From: Bacteroidales bacterium
GTDB taxonomy: Bacteria; Bacteroidota; Bacteroidia; Bacteroidales; Paludibacteraceae
Direction: 5' to 3'
NCBI GenBank assembly: GCA_015061115.1
Contig: SUXE01000014.1
Location: forward strand, 62,001-126,000
DNA: 64,000 nucleotides
Positions within the stretch are counted from its first letter, which is position 1. Each line of letters starts with the position of its first letter. The notes under the pieces are model-generated. The model worked only from the letters and a program-made list of their open reading frames with translations. It was not told the origin of the DNA and did no database searches. The translations under genes and the position numbers were made by a program. This document shows, in pieces, positions 14,952-23,949 of this stretch.

Positions 14952-16139
14952 TCACTTAAGATGCTTTAAATAAGTCTGCATATCCTTGTCGCCACGTCCA
15001 GAGACTGTCAAAACAACGACATCGTCTTTCTTGAACTTATCCTTCATTCTTGGAAGAAGAGCCAAAGCGTGAGCACTCTCAAGAGCAGGGATGATACCTT
15101 CAAGTTTAGTAAGTTCGAACGCAGCATCAAGAGCCTCCTGGTCTGTGATTGGAAGAACCTTGCTTCTGCCATCCTTGAACATTTGGCAATGCATTGGTCC
15201 GACGCCAGGATAATCGAGTCCGGCAGAGATTGAATATGGCTCAATGATCTGTCCATCCTCAGTCTGCATCACATACATTTTAGAACCATGAAGGATTCCA
15301 ACAGTACCGATATTCAAAGACGCTGCTGTCTCACCAGTCTCTACACCAAGACCGCCAGCCTCAGCAAGAACGATGTTTACTCTCTCGTCTCCTTTATAAT
15401 GATAGATAGTACCCGCAGCATTTGATCCGCCACCGATGCAAGCCATCAGATAGTCTGGATAATCCCTACCCTCTTTCTCCTTGATCTGCCACTTAATCTC
15501 TTCACTGATAACACTCTGCATTCTTGCCACCATCTCAGGATATGGGTGAGGACCCATCGTACTACCGATGATGTAGAAAGTGTCACGTGGATTGCAACAC
15601 CAGTCACGGATAGCCTCGTTGCAGGCATCCTTTAGAGTCTTGTTACCACTCTGTACAGGCACCACAGTCGCACCCAACATCTTCATTCTCTCCACATTAG
15701 GTTTCTGACGCTCAACATCAGTAGCACCCATATACACGACGCATGGAAGATTCATAAGAGCACAAGCTGTAGCAGTAGCCACACCATGCTGGCCGGCTCC
15801 CGTCTCACAAATAATTCGCGTCTTTCCCATTTTCTTCGCAAGAAGAATCTGGCCAAGAGAGTTGTTGATTTTATGAGCTCCGGTGTGATTCAAATCCTCA
15901 CGTTTAAGATAGATCTTGCAACCGTATTTTTCGCTCAAACGGCTTGCATAGTAAAGCGGAGAAGGACGACCGACATAATCTTTTAGAAGAGCATGAAACT
16001 CTTCCTTGAAATCCTTGCTGTTCATGATCGCCTCATACTGCTCCTGAAGATCATAAACCACCTTGTGAAGAATCTCTGGGATATAGCTTCCTCCGAATTC
16101 TCCGTAGTAACCATCTTTGCTTACTTCGTAATTTTTCAT
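14952..16139 (-). CDS. trpB: Tryptophan synthase beta subunit
   Basis: PLP enzyme joining indole and serine to make tryptophan. At 395 residues it is normal in length. Lys90 in [10 protein letters not shown] forms the Schiff base. [10 protein letters not shown], the CIGGGSNA phosphate-binding loop, and the GLDYPGVGP segment are all present. The N-terminus [22 protein letters not shown] is typical of TrpB1. It is the first structural gene after the attenuator; the leader terminator lies 32 bases before its ATG. Confidence 0.98.
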   Translation of the reverse strand: MKNYEVSKDGYYGEFGGSYIPEILHKVVYDLQEQYEAIMNSKDFKEEFHALLKDYVGRPSPLYYASRLSEKYGCKIYLKREDLNHTGAHKINNSLGQILLAKKMGKTRIICETGAGQHGVATATACALMNLPCVVYMGATDVERQKPNVERMKMLGATVVPVQSGNKTLKDACNEAIRDWCCNPRDTFYIIGSTMGPHPYPEMVARMQSVISEEIKWQIKEKEGRDYPDYLMACIGGGSNAAGTIYHYKGDERVNIVLAEAGGLGVETGETAASLNIGTVGILHGSKMYVMQTEDGQIIEPYSISAGLDYPGVGPMHCQMFKDGRSKVLPITDQEALDAAFELTKLEGIIPALESAHALALLPRMKDKFKKDDVVVLTVSGRGDKDMQTYLKHLK

Positions 16140-16170
16140 ATATGTAAATCTTTTTTATTTTTCGAACATA

Positions 16171-16202
16171 AAAAAAGCTGTCTCACATTAAGTGAAACAG
16201 CC
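16171..16202 (-). terminator. Attenuator terminator hairpin in the trp leader (segment 3:4)
   Basis: On the minus strand GCTGTTTCAC (16201-16192) pairs with GTGAGACAGC (16186-16177) with one G-U, loop TTAAT, followed by six T residues (16176-16171). It sits between the leader peptide stop and trpB. The 5' arm can alternatively pair with 16320-16332, giving an antiterminator. Confidence 0.9.
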
Positions 16203-16292
16203 TTATGCTATCATTCAGTTACCTCTATACATAAACACAAAAAAGTCATTATCAGATTCGCGCCTTGAAGAATCCGACAATGAACCGCAAAA

Positions 16293-16391
16293 TCATTTGC
16301 GTAAGCTTTTTGAATAGGCGACTGCTTCACTTCTTAATTTCTCTGAAGAAAGCCACCATCGCCAATACCTATGTATTATCTGGTAATTCAT
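16293..16391 (-). CDS. trpL: trp operon leader peptide (32 aa, three Trp codons)
   Basis: ATG at 16391, stop TGA at 16293-16295. The peptide includes HRYWRWWLSS: tryptophan codons 10, 12 and 13 in a molecule of only 32 residues, a density far above chance. It begins 23 bases downstream of a strong promoter and lies directly before the attenuator hairpins. When Trp-tRNA is scarce the ribosome should stall at codons 10-13 over segment 1 (16345-16363), releasing segment 2. The region after the Trp cluster (EKLRSEAVAYSKSLRK) encodes segment 2 itself. It is too short to be caught by usual gene finders. Confidence 0.85.
   Translation of the reverse strand: MNYQIIHRYWRWWLSSEKLRSEAVAYSKSLRK
16320..16363 (-). 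promoter_or_regulatory. Attenuator segments 1 and 2 (pause stem / antiterminator strand)
   Basis: Segment 1 (16345-16363) holds GGCGA, GCTT and CTTC blocks, which can pair with TCGCC, AAGC and GAAG in and around segment 2. Segment 2, AAGTGAAGCAGTC (16332-16320), is complementary over all 13 bases, with two wobbles, to GGCTGTTTCACTT (16202-16190), the 5' arm of the terminator. The 1:2 and 2:3 pairings are therefore mutually exclusive, as in classical Trp attenuators. Pairings were worked out by hand, without energies. Confidence 0.8.
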
Positions 16392-16413
16392 AAATATCAA
16401 TGGTTTTCACATG

Positions 16414-16444
16414 CAAAATTAGATAAGTTTATTAAAATCACAAA
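16414..16444 (-). promoter_or_regulatory. trpBAEG promoter
   Basis: Minus strand: TTTG (16444-16441), 19 bases, TAATTTTG (16421-16414). Both elements and the spacing match the Bacteroidetes primary sigma consensus exactly. Transcription should begin about 15 bases before the leader peptide ATG. Confidence 0.8.
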
Positions 16445-16565
16445 ACATTTGAAGATTTTTTTGTAAAACTTTTGAAATATCAGTTCTACGCAACTAATCA
16501 ATAAAAGCCTGACTCATACTATATTAATAGGTTGAAACCCAACACATTGAACCAAACACAAGTTC

Positions 16566-18137
16566 TCACTTTAATTCTATCTTTAAGATTTCTTTATATT
16601 CCAACCCCTTTATAACATTTGCACAAAAAACATAATTGTCAATTGGTCGAATATCATATAACAAACTTAAAGGAAGATTGCCTATTGTTTCACGTCCATT
16701 AAGAACACATTTGATAGTCAAGTTCAATTGTTGTTTGAATTTTCCATCATACAAGTTTATCACTCCATCAGATGAATCATTCAACAAACTATCAATCACT
16801 TCTTTTTTTACTTTCACATATACCATATCGTTTTTTTCTTTCTTGTTATAAAACATTTCCTTTATAACGACACCATTTTTCTCAACGTTCCTAAACAAGA
16901 CTTTATTTGCCGTATCATTTTCCAAAACATCAGAAACATATTGATAATCAAACATTCCTAAAAATTCATTTTTCCATTTTTTTGAATTTGATCTATCAGG
17001 AAAAGATAGTTTTAGTGAATCATGTATGTAAGTCGATAACATATATGAAAAAGGTCCTATACCATATCGGTTTAAATGCATAACTACCACATAATCCTTG
17101 TCGAAAAATGCTTTTTTTTCAAACAACAAAGTGTCATAATCAAGTTGAAAATCTACCCATTTAGCATTTAACTTATAACATATCGAATCAAACTTAGAAT
17201 GAATATCTTCATAATTCTTAAAAACTTTATAATAGATAGGTGTAGAGTAAAACAGAACAGGAACATTTTTTTCCTCACACAATTTTGTAATACGCTCTAC
17301 ATTAGAATACACTTTATCTTCGTATTTAAACGTTTTTCCATCAATCAATGGACCTATGCTATCTATAACAGTTATAAGGCTATCGCTAAGAGTCGCATAA
17401 TAAACAAGCGCTCCATATTTTGCAAAACTATACTTTTCACTATTAAACTCTCCAACTGTATCTATACCATGATTTTTTTCTCTTTGAAGTCCTTGATTAA
17501 GCAAAACGCTATCAAAAAGGATTTCATGATTCCTCAAACTCCTACTGTAAAGGAGGGGCGATTTTTCAAAATCAAAATCTTCCGCAAGATATCTCAACTT
17601 CCTGGTTTCACTTTTTATTCTATCAAGGACTACTGCCTTTGTTGTGTTTCCGTTTGTTCTAAAAATTTCGTATAGAAAAGGAAATGTCTCGACACACAAT
17701 AATTTTGGTCGTTGTTGTTCCAAAAGATTTTCTATCAAATAATATAGTTCATCAGAAGCTATAGCATCTTCGGAATATACACAAGTATTACATTTGAATG
17801 ATTGCGAAATAATAAAAGGATCAATAGTTTGGGCATGTGAATTACCCACAAATACGATATCCATTTTTCTATCTTCAAGCAATTTATCTACGCAATCAGA
17901 CTTATACTGTGATCTAGACGCTCTAGTTTGAAACCAAAGTTTTGAATCAGTCCAGCGAACAAATCCTATTACGAAAACAGCCACAATCAACATCTTAAAA
18001 ATCAAAACACATTGATTTTTAGGAATTCTTAATTTTGATTTGTCACCATTCGTTTTATTTAAGACTTCAGTGGACTTTTCACAAGAACCTTTTGTAGATT
18101 CTGAAACAGTTATATGTTGTTTGCTTTTATTTGCCAT
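16566..18137 (-). CDS. Membrane-anchored SGNH/AlgJ-like hydrolase or acyl-transfer partner
   Basis: A 523-residue protein with a charged cytoplasmic N-terminus and one membrane segment (about residues 44-61, VLIFKMLIVAVFVIGFV). The extracytoplasmic domain carries FVGNSHAQTIDP (Ser100-His101, the GxSxA-type nucleophile block) and a late HLNRYG (His354). In AlgJ/DltD-like relatives an Asp lies three residues before this His; here that position is Val351 and the nearest Asp is 348. The gene starts six bases after an MBOAT gene, the standard pairing for O-acetylation of exported polysaccharide or other surface polymer. The substrate is unknown. Its own activity needs testing given the altered D-x-x-H. 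Confidence 0.75.
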   Translation of the reverse strand: MANKSKQHITVSESTKGSCEKSTEVLNKTNGDKSKLRIPKNQCVLIFKMLIVAVFVIGFVRWTDSKLWFQTRASRSQYKSDCVDKLLEDRKMDIVFVGNSHAQTIDPFIISQSFKCNTCVYSEDAIASDELYYLIENLLEQQRPKLLCVETFPFLYEIFRTNGNTTKAVVLDRIKSETRKLRYLAEDFDFEKSPLLYSRSLRNHEILFDSVLLNQGLQREKNHGIDTVGEFNSEKYSFAKYGALVYYATLSDSLITVIDSIGPLIDGKTFKYEDKVYSNVERITKLCEEKNVPVLFYSTPIYYKVFKNYEDIHSKFDSICYKLNAKWVDFQLDYDTLLFEKKAFFDKDYVVVMHLNRYGIGPFSYMLSTYIHDSLKLSFPDRSNSKKWKNEFLGMFDYQYVSDVLENDTANKVLFRNVEKNGVVIKEMFYNKKEKNDMVYVKVKKEVIDSLLNDSSDGVINLYDGKFKQQLNLTIKCVLNGRETIGNLPLSLLYDIRPIDNYVFCANVIKGLEYKEILKIELK

Positions 18138-18143
18138 GTCAGA

Positions 18144-19568
18144 TTAGAATTGGAAGTAAATAAAGTTATTGTCATTTCCATCTCCATATATACCTAAATA
18201 AAGTACAGACAGAGGTATAATGAAATATAACGTCCAACGAATAAAAAATGGAGATCTTTCATAAAACCACATTTCTATCTTTTCTCCCCACATTTTAAAT
18301 ACAAATTCCACAGACATTAAACCAGCCAAACAATAAATTGTAAAATAGAAATTTTTGTTATTTAATCCATGTTCGAAAATATCTGTTGATGATGCGAATA
18401 GATTATGGAACACAGTTATGGCATCTGCAAATGTAGAACTTCTAAAGAATATCAAAGATATTGTCCAAATAGACATTGTTATACCCCAAGATACGACTTT
18501 TATTGGGACATTGGTCGGATTCCATTTGATTATTCTGTCCAAAACCACCATAAAGAATCCATTTATAAATCCCCAAATCACAAAATTCCAACTAGCGCCA
18601 TGCCACAATCCACTTACCACAAACACAATCAACACATTAAGCCAACATCTCCATTTCGAGCAACGATTTCCACCAAGCCATATGTAAAGATAATCTCGGA
18701 ACCAAGAAGTCAGGGTCACATGCCAGCGAGCCCAAAATTCACGGACTGTAACTGCTGTATATGGAGACAAAAAGTTTTGATGTAATTTAAATCCAAACAT
18801 TCGAGCAATACCAACAGCTATACCCGAATACGCTGAAAAGTCAAGATACAATTGAAAAGCAAAAAATATTAGTACAACAACCATAGCTTTTCCTCCAACA
18901 ACAGAAGGATCAGAGTAAACGCTATCCACATATATTGCTATTCTGTCTGCAATAACTACTTTCTTAAATAATCCCCACGCAATCTCTAATAATCCTTTTC
19001 TTACATCATCGTAATTGAATTCGTACTTCTTGTCAAATTGAGGCAACAAATCGCCTGCTCTCTCAATAGGACCGGCAACAAGCTGAGGAAAAAAAGATAT
19101 AAAAGCAAAAAAAGCTACAGGGTCCTTACTACTTTCTATTTTCCCTTTATAAACATCAATAACATAACCCAAACCTTGGAATGTATAGAAACTAATTCCA
19201 ACTGGAAGTATAATATTCAAAGGTGTAAACACACCATCCGTATCATTCCAATGAATCAATGAATAAAAACTTTCCAAAAAGAAATTGCAATACTTGAAAA
19301 AGAAAAGCACACCAAGATTTGCAATTAACGCAGCTATCACATACGGCTTTTTATTCTCCGAATTAGACATATATTTTGCAAGAAAAAAATCAATTGCTGT
19401 TATTCCTGCTATAAGTCCAAGTAATTTCCAATTCCAATAACCGTAAAAAAAATAACTCACTACAAGAAAAAATAAATTCCTTAATTTAGTCGTTTTGGAA
19501 AATATAAATAAATGAAGAAAAAAAACTACTGTCAAAAAAGCAGCAAAAGTAAACGAATTAAAAAACAT
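18144..19568 (-). CDS. MBOAT family O-acyltransferase (AlgI/DltB-like)
   Basis: A 474-residue multi-pass membrane protein. Family marks: ILPVGISFYTFQGLGYVIDVYKG, FFPQLVAGPIERA, YLDFSAYSGIAVGIARMFGF, FWARWHVTLTSWFRDYLYIWLGG and VSGLWHGASWNFVIWG, whose His is the conserved MBOAT catalytic residue. These proteins pass acyl groups (commonly acetyl) across the membrane to surface glycans. It is paired with the SGNH-like gene six bases downstream. The start MFFNSFTFAAFL begins the first helix directly. Confidence 0.92.
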   Translation of the reverse strand: MFFNSFTFAAFLTVVFFLHLFIFSKTTKLRNLFFLVVSYFFYGYWNWKLLGLIAGITAIDFFLAKYMSNSENKKPYVIAALIANLGVLFFFKYCNFFLESFYSLIHWNDTDGVFTPLNIILPVGISFYTFQGLGYVIDVYKGKIESSKDPVAFFAFISFFPQLVAGPIERAGDLLPQFDKKYEFNYDDVRKGLLEIAWGLFKKVVIADRIAIYVDSVYSDPSVVGGKAMVVVLIFFAFQLYLDFSAYSGIAVGIARMFGFKLHQNFLSPYTAVTVREFWARWHVTLTSWFRDYLYIWLGGNRCSKWRCWLNVLIVFVVSGLWHGASWNFVIWGFINGFFMVVLDRIIKWNPTNVPIKVVSWGITMSIWTISLIFFRSSTFADAITVFHNLFASSTDIFEHGLNNKNFYFTIYCLAGLMSVEFVFKMWGEKIEMWFYERSPFFIRWTLYFIIPLSVLYLGIYGDGNDNNFIYFQF

Positions 19569-19641
19569 CTCTTAAAAGTAGATTCAATAATATTATTTTC
19601 TCTCAACAAAATCATCAGGAGAAATAGAATACTCAACAAAA

Positions 19642-19657
19642 TACTTTTGCAAAAGTA
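19642..19657. promoter_or_regulatory. 16-bp perfect palindrome made of two opposed -7 boxes
   Basis: TACTTTTGCAAAAGTA reads the same on both strands. Each half is an exact TAnnTTTG element. The minus-strand half would serve the MBOAT operon (ATG at 19568). The plus-strand half points toward the FISUMP gene but is far (about 180 bases) from it. It could equally be a regulator site overlapping the MBOAT promoter. Confidence 0.5.
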
Positions 19658-19783
19658 AAAAAATTAAAGACATTTACGATTTCACAACAAAAAAATATAC
19701 AAAAACAATCATAGAAACACATAGAAATCATTGCATTTTCGTTAAATTTCCATCTAACAATATATATATGACAATTATTTTCC

Positions 19784-19791
19784 TACATTTG
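19784..19791 (+). promoter_or_regulatory. Candidate -7 element of the FISUMP lipoprotein gene
   Basis: TACATTTG fits TAnnTTTG exactly, 40 bases before the ATG at 19832. No matching -33 TTTG seen. Confidence 0.45.
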
Positions 19792-19831
19792 TAACAATTC
19801 ATTAGTCCAATATTAACCAAAATATATTACC

Positions 19832-20602
19832 ATGAAACACAAACACAGTATCATGACTCTGCTTTTAGCAGGTTGTTTGTCAATCTCATTTATTTCTTGT
19901 CTTGATGAACACGACGACGAGTTCGCCGCTGCGGAAAAAGAGAAGAAAAGAATCGAAGAAGAGAACAAAAAGTTCGAACAAATCAAAGAGGTGTCTGTCA
20001 GCGGAGAGATTGGAGGTTATTCTTATGTCGACTTGGGATTACCTAGTGGTCTGAAGTGGGCTACAGTCAACGTGGGGGCAACTAAACCGACTGATTTTGG
20101 CTCCTATTTTGCGTGGGGAGAAACAGAGTCTAAAGATGAGTTTCTACGTGACAACTACAAATGGTTCGATGGAGAATTGTATACGAAGTATATCAAGGAG
20201 AGTGCCATAACGAAATCCGACAACAAGACCGTGTTGGATCCAGAAGATGACGCAGCATTTGCAAATTTGGGGGACAAATGGAGAATGCCAACTGCAGAAG
20301 AAATGCAAGAACTTATTAATGGATGCTCATGGAGATTCAACATAAATTTCTCCAATACAGGAGTTGCTGGACTAGTCGGCATGAGCAAAACCAACAACAA
20401 TGTCATTTTCTTACCAGCAGGAGGATGCAAATCAATCATGAGTGGTTCTAATCCAAGCGGTTTCTATTGGTCTTCGTCTTTTGGAAAGAACGAATTCAGT
20501 GGCAGCAATTACGCATATTACTTATACTTTAACCCTTACAACACCGATATGATTGAGCATACACGTTTAGAAGGCAGAAGTGTAAGAGCCGTCACAAAAT
20601 AA
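19832..20602 (+). CDS. FISUMP-domain lipoprotein
   Basis: A 256-residue protein. The signal peptide ends in the lipobox FISC, followed by an acidic/basic helical linker (EKEKKRIEEENKKFEQIKE). The Fibrobacter-succinogenes-major-paralogous type domain starts with YVDLGLPSGLKWATVNVGA and contains SYFAWGETESK, KWRMPTAEEMQELI, VIFLPAGGCK, GFYWSSS and EGRSVRAV. The domain is widespread in surface lipoproteins of Bacteroidota and Fibrobacter; its function is not known, possibly ligand binding. Predicted outer-membrane location. A second protein of this type lies at 60824-61726. Confidence 0.85.
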   Translation: MKHKHSIMTLLLAGCLSISFISCLDEHDDEFAAAEKEKKRIEEENKKFEQIKEVSVSGEIGGYSYVDLGLPSGLKWATVNVGATKPTDFGSYFAWGETESKDEFLRDNYKWFDGELYTKYIKESAITKSDNKTVLDPEDDAAFANLGDKWRMPTAEEMQELINGCSWRFNINFSNTGVAGLVGMSKTNNNVIFLPAGGCKSIMSGSNPSGFYWSSSFGKNEFSGSNYAYYLYFNPYNTDMIEHTRLEGRSVRAVTK

Positions 20603-20619
20603 TGGCTTTACTTTAAGAC

Positions 20620-20655
20620 AAATAAGGAGACGCGATTGTTCACGTCTCCTTATTT
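20620..20655. terminator. Bidirectional terminator between convergent genes
   Basis: AAATAAGGAGACG and CGTCTCCTTATTT form a perfect 13-bp stem with a 10-base loop. It lies between the convergent FISUMP (+) and GH74-like (-) genes; the A/T ends supply short U-rich tails in both directions. Confidence 0.8.
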
Positions 20656-20688
20656 AATATAATATTGTCTAGTCAGTTAAAATAAATT

Positions 20689-23661
20689 TCATTTCTTCAC
20701 AACCTTATAAGCCTCACCATTCATCTTCAAGAAGTAGATGCCAGAAGGAAGGTTAACACCGAATGTCTGACCTATTTCTGCATTGCCCGACGCGATTGTC
20801 TTGCCTATCACAGAAACCAACTCATATTCTCCTGCCACAGCGAATGTGAAATCAGAGTTTGATGGATTTGGATATACAACCATTGTATTCTCAGCCTCAA
20901 CATTATCCGCATCAGAAGCATCACACTTGTCACTCACCACTGAAGTGCATTCCCATGTGTGAGGAATAGCTGTTGCTGTCTCCTCTCCGTATATGATTCC
21001 AAGACCGATCGAACTCATATAGAATCGTCCGAACACGTTCTGGTCTCCCTCTAGGAACTGACCATTACCTGGGCCTCCAAACTGATGTTTTGAATCACTT
21101 AGCAACTGCCATGTCTTTCCTTCATCAAGAGAACGGAAGAATCCATTACCGTCGCCAGCTGAGCCATAGATATAGAGAGCGAACTCACCATCTTTCTTTC
21201 CCTTTCCACAACCAACAGCCTCACAACTCTCGATACCAGACAATTTCTTGAATGTTGAGCCATGATCTGTTGAGACCATTATACCGTTGCCTGCACATGG
21301 AGCATAGATCAAGCCCTCACGACCAGGAACCACACATAGACGTGTGTATGCGCTCTGCCATCCGAATGTGTTCTGGATTGCGACATCTTCGAATGTCTTA
21401 CCGTAATCATCACTTACCATAATCACACCCATACCAGAAGCGTATAGATAAGCATCATTTTTAGGATCAGTCACGATACGGATTGCTTTCTCTGTACCAG
21501 CAATTGAAGTCCATGTCTTACCCTCGTCGTCGGAATAGAAAATACCACTACCCGATCCATTACCGTCAGGATCTGGAATTGGAATCACGAAGAAACGATA
21601 TTTTCCATCCACCTTTGTGATAGCACACTTACCTTCGTTTGATGCCATCGGACCACATGACGGGCAGTATGGATTATTGTATTCAGCGGATGTCTTCGAC
21701 ACCTGTTTCCAACCAGACTCTCCTGATGTTGTGATATAAAAACCTGTGTTAGCCACACGCATCATCACATCCGGATCCTGAGGATAATAGCAGATTCCAC
21801 CTGTTGTGCCAGGAGCAGGATCATGGATTGCAGGAAACTCATGGATATCATTGTGTATGAATCCAGTGTAGTCTCCGATCACAGAAAGAGTGTTTCGGCC
21901 AGGGATAGACACGATATCAAGAGGCACCGTCTCCTCTAATCCATTCACATCAAAATAGAATTTTGGTTCCGGGCACCATATCTGATCACATGTGAAGATT
22001 CCGTTACCGGAAGTGAAAGAAGCTTTGTTCTCATCAGTAGGGTCAATACAGATAGATCCACACCAGTGAAGAGCATATCCTTTCACCCAAGTGACACCAC
22101 TATTGTAAAGTGTCATCTTATTCTGTAGAGAAGTCCATGTCTTACCACCATCAATTGTAATCCAAACAATATCTCCGTTCGCGCTCAAACCTCCGTCCCA
22201 TTTCTGAGGAATCCAAGTATTGTTAGTAGAAACCACCATTCTGTCTGGGTTCGACGGTGCGATGTCAAATCCTCCAAGTGCAGGGGCGTTAGACGGAGTG
22301 ATGTCTGTGATTTCATCACCAGCGATATCATACTTATACATCTTACCCTTAGAGCCACCCACACACTTGTCGGCACAACAAATGATAAGTTCTCCTCTCT
22401 TATTCATCTTCATACGGCAAGGAATGAAACTGTTGTCTGTCCCCTTCAAAGCCGACCATGTAGACCCTGCGTCTTCACTGACATATATATTATCAGCACC
22501 TGTACGGGAAATACCGACGAAAATACGCTGAGTCTTTCCATTCTTTACAGAACTCTTGTCAAATACGACACAAGTGGTACCGTTCTCATCAGCAGTTGTA
22601 GCAACCTTTGTACTCTCCCAAGAAGGCCAGTTGACAGTTGTGCCGTATGCTTCAGAAGGGAAAGATGCCACCTTGCTCCACTTTTTACCACCGTCGACTG
22701 ACATGATCAAAGGAGTACCTGCACGTCCACCCGCAAAAACGATATCACTGTTGTTTGGATCGACGGCAATTCGCTCACCGCAGTTACGTCCGTTACCATT
22801 TCCATGCACACGGATAAGATCCGTTACAGGGATGATATCAAAGTTTTTACCACCGTCTTTACTTATCATCATAGCGGTCTTAGTGCTTGAGAAATACTGG
22901 CAACCACCAAGAAGATAGATGTTTTTATGATTTGACGGATCGATAGCAGCTGCCTCTATCGAATAAAGACCCTTGTCATCCTCAGATATGAAATCAGTGA
23001 TTGGCTCCCATGAGCAGTCAGCATGGTTACGGATGTATGCTCCACCCACGTCTGTACGTGCGATCATAGTTGATCCTTCAGCCACGATTCCAGCGACAAA
23101 TCCACCACCGCCAATTTTTACACGACCGAAAGTGTAATCCACATCCGTCTTTTTCTCTTCCTTTGTACAATCATACTCAGTAGGCATTGTAGATGTCACT
23201 TTGATATTGTCGATATAGAAAGGAGACGATGACCTGCCAAAATAGACCATCTGATTGTCGGAAATAGATTCAAAAGAACGAGTATCGAAAGCGACTCTGT
23301 TCCACACACCACCCTTGATAGAAACTACCACGTTATTGTTCGTATCATCAGTATTCTGCATGTTGTCGCGCATAGTGATATCACCATCCTTGTTCATGAA
23401 GATATCAGCGACTATGAATTCGGCACCACGATTGTACTCGATCCACACACCTGTCATACCCCATGCCGCATCAGGTTCCACCAACTCACATTTGGCAGAA
23501 TTGTTTCCACACTTCACAGGATTGTCTACGATAGACTCCGTCATATTCCAACCAGAGCCTGTAGTCTCGCCGTCTTCGAAATCCATCACAACCTTATCAG
23601 CCAACGCATCCATAGAAAACGCGGCGAGAAAGGCAAACGGAAATAAATGTTTTAGTTTCAT
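20689..23661 (-). CDS. GH74-type endoglucanase/xyloglucanase secreted by T9SS
   Basis: A 990-residue protein. It has a signal peptide (residues 1-21) and an N-terminal jelly-roll, carbohydrate-binding-like domain (about 23-157). A two-lobed seven-bladed propeller module (about 175-900) follows, beginning VKIGGGGFVAGIV, with many DGGKTWT-type blade motifs. Asp204 in ARTDVGGAY and Asp597 in IGDYTGF occupy the places of the two catalytic acids of GH74 enzymes. The C-terminal type A T9SS domain (about 925-990) carries VYPNPS and SGIYFLK. GH74 enzymes cut the β-1,4-glucan backbone of xyloglucan, so this probably acts on plant cell walls at the surface. There is no SusC/SusD pair nearby. Confidence 0.88.
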   Translation of the reverse strand: MKLKHLFPFAFLAAFSMDALADKVVMDFEDGETTGSGWNMTESIVDNPVKCGNNSAKCELVEPDAAWGMTGVWIEYNRGAEFIVADIFMNKDGDITMRDNMQNTDDTNNNVVVSIKGGVWNRVAFDTRSFESISDNQMVYFGRSSSPFYIDNIKVTSTMPTEYDCTKEEKKTDVDYTFGRVKIGGGGFVAGIVAEGSTMIARTDVGGAYIRNHADCSWEPITDFISEDDKGLYSIEAAAIDPSNHKNIYLLGGCQYFSSTKTAMMISKDGGKNFDIIPVTDLIRVHGNGNGRNCGERIAVDPNNSDIVFAGGRAGTPLIMSVDGGKKWSKVASFPSEAYGTTVNWPSWESTKVATTADENGTTCVVFDKSSVKNGKTQRIFVGISRTGADNIYVSEDAGSTWSALKGTDNSFIPCRMKMNKRGELIICCADKCVGGSKGKMYKYDIAGDEITDITPSNAPALGGFDIAPSNPDRMVVSTNNTWIPQKWDGGLSANGDIVWITIDGGKTWTSLQNKMTLYNSGVTWVKGYALHWCGSICIDPTDENKASFTSGNGIFTCDQIWCPEPKFYFDVNGLEETVPLDIVSIPGRNTLSVIGDYTGFIHNDIHEFPAIHDPAPGTTGGICYYPQDPDVMMRVANTGFYITTSGESGWKQVSKTSAEYNNPYCPSCGPMASNEGKCAITKVDGKYRFFVIPIPDPDGNGSGSGIFYSDDEGKTWTSIAGTEKAIRIVTDPKNDAYLYASGMGVIMVSDDYGKTFEDVAIQNTFGWQSAYTRLCVVPGREGLIYAPCAGNGIMVSTDHGSTFKKLSGIESCEAVGCGKGKKDGEFALYIYGSAGDGNGFFRSLDEGKTWQLLSDSKHQFGGPGNGQFLEGDQNVFGRFYMSSIGLGIIYGEETATAIPHTWECTSVVSDKCDASDADNVEAENTMVVYPNPSNSDFTFAVAGEYELVSVIGKTIASGNAEIGQTFGVNLPSGIYFLKMNGEAYKVVKK

Positions 23662-23708
23662 AGCGTAAGATTTATAATAACCCTTTTGTCTACTTGTTCA
23701 ATTTCCAA

Positions 23709-23716
23709 CAAAAGTA
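23709..23716 (-). promoter_or_regulatory. Candidate -7 element of the GH74-type gene
   Basis: TACTTTTG on the minus strand matches TAnnTTTG exactly, 47 bases before the ATG at 23661. No clear -33 partner. Confidence 0.45.
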
Positions 23717-23889
23717 GGGTTATGAGACAAGAGAGCTATTGAAAATCGTTTCGTAAATATGGAGAATCGTTTCAAGTGGCTGATTATACGGATACTTTGA
23801 ACGTTACCCCCCCATTTCACCGAAGAAACATACATCATAACATATCGCAATCACTGATTCGTGCTTTCTCAGAACCTATGACAACAAGC

Positions 23890-23929
23890 AAAAAAGAATC
23901 GGTAATCAGACGACCACCGATTCTTTTTT
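23890..23929. terminator. Bidirectional terminator after the giant gene
   Basis: AAAAAAGAATCGGT and ACCGATTCTTTTTT form a perfect 14-bp inverted repeat with a 12-base loop. In the minus direction it lies 20 bases past the stop codon of the giant gene and ends in a U-run, so the downstream T9SS gene needs its own promoter. Confidence 0.85.
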
Positions 23930-23949
23930 ATACAAAAATAAATAAATTA

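Noticed and set aside
16205..16292. T-box type leader for the trp operon
   Set aside because: No T-box core sequence or specifier stem was seen; the leader-peptide attenuator explains the region.
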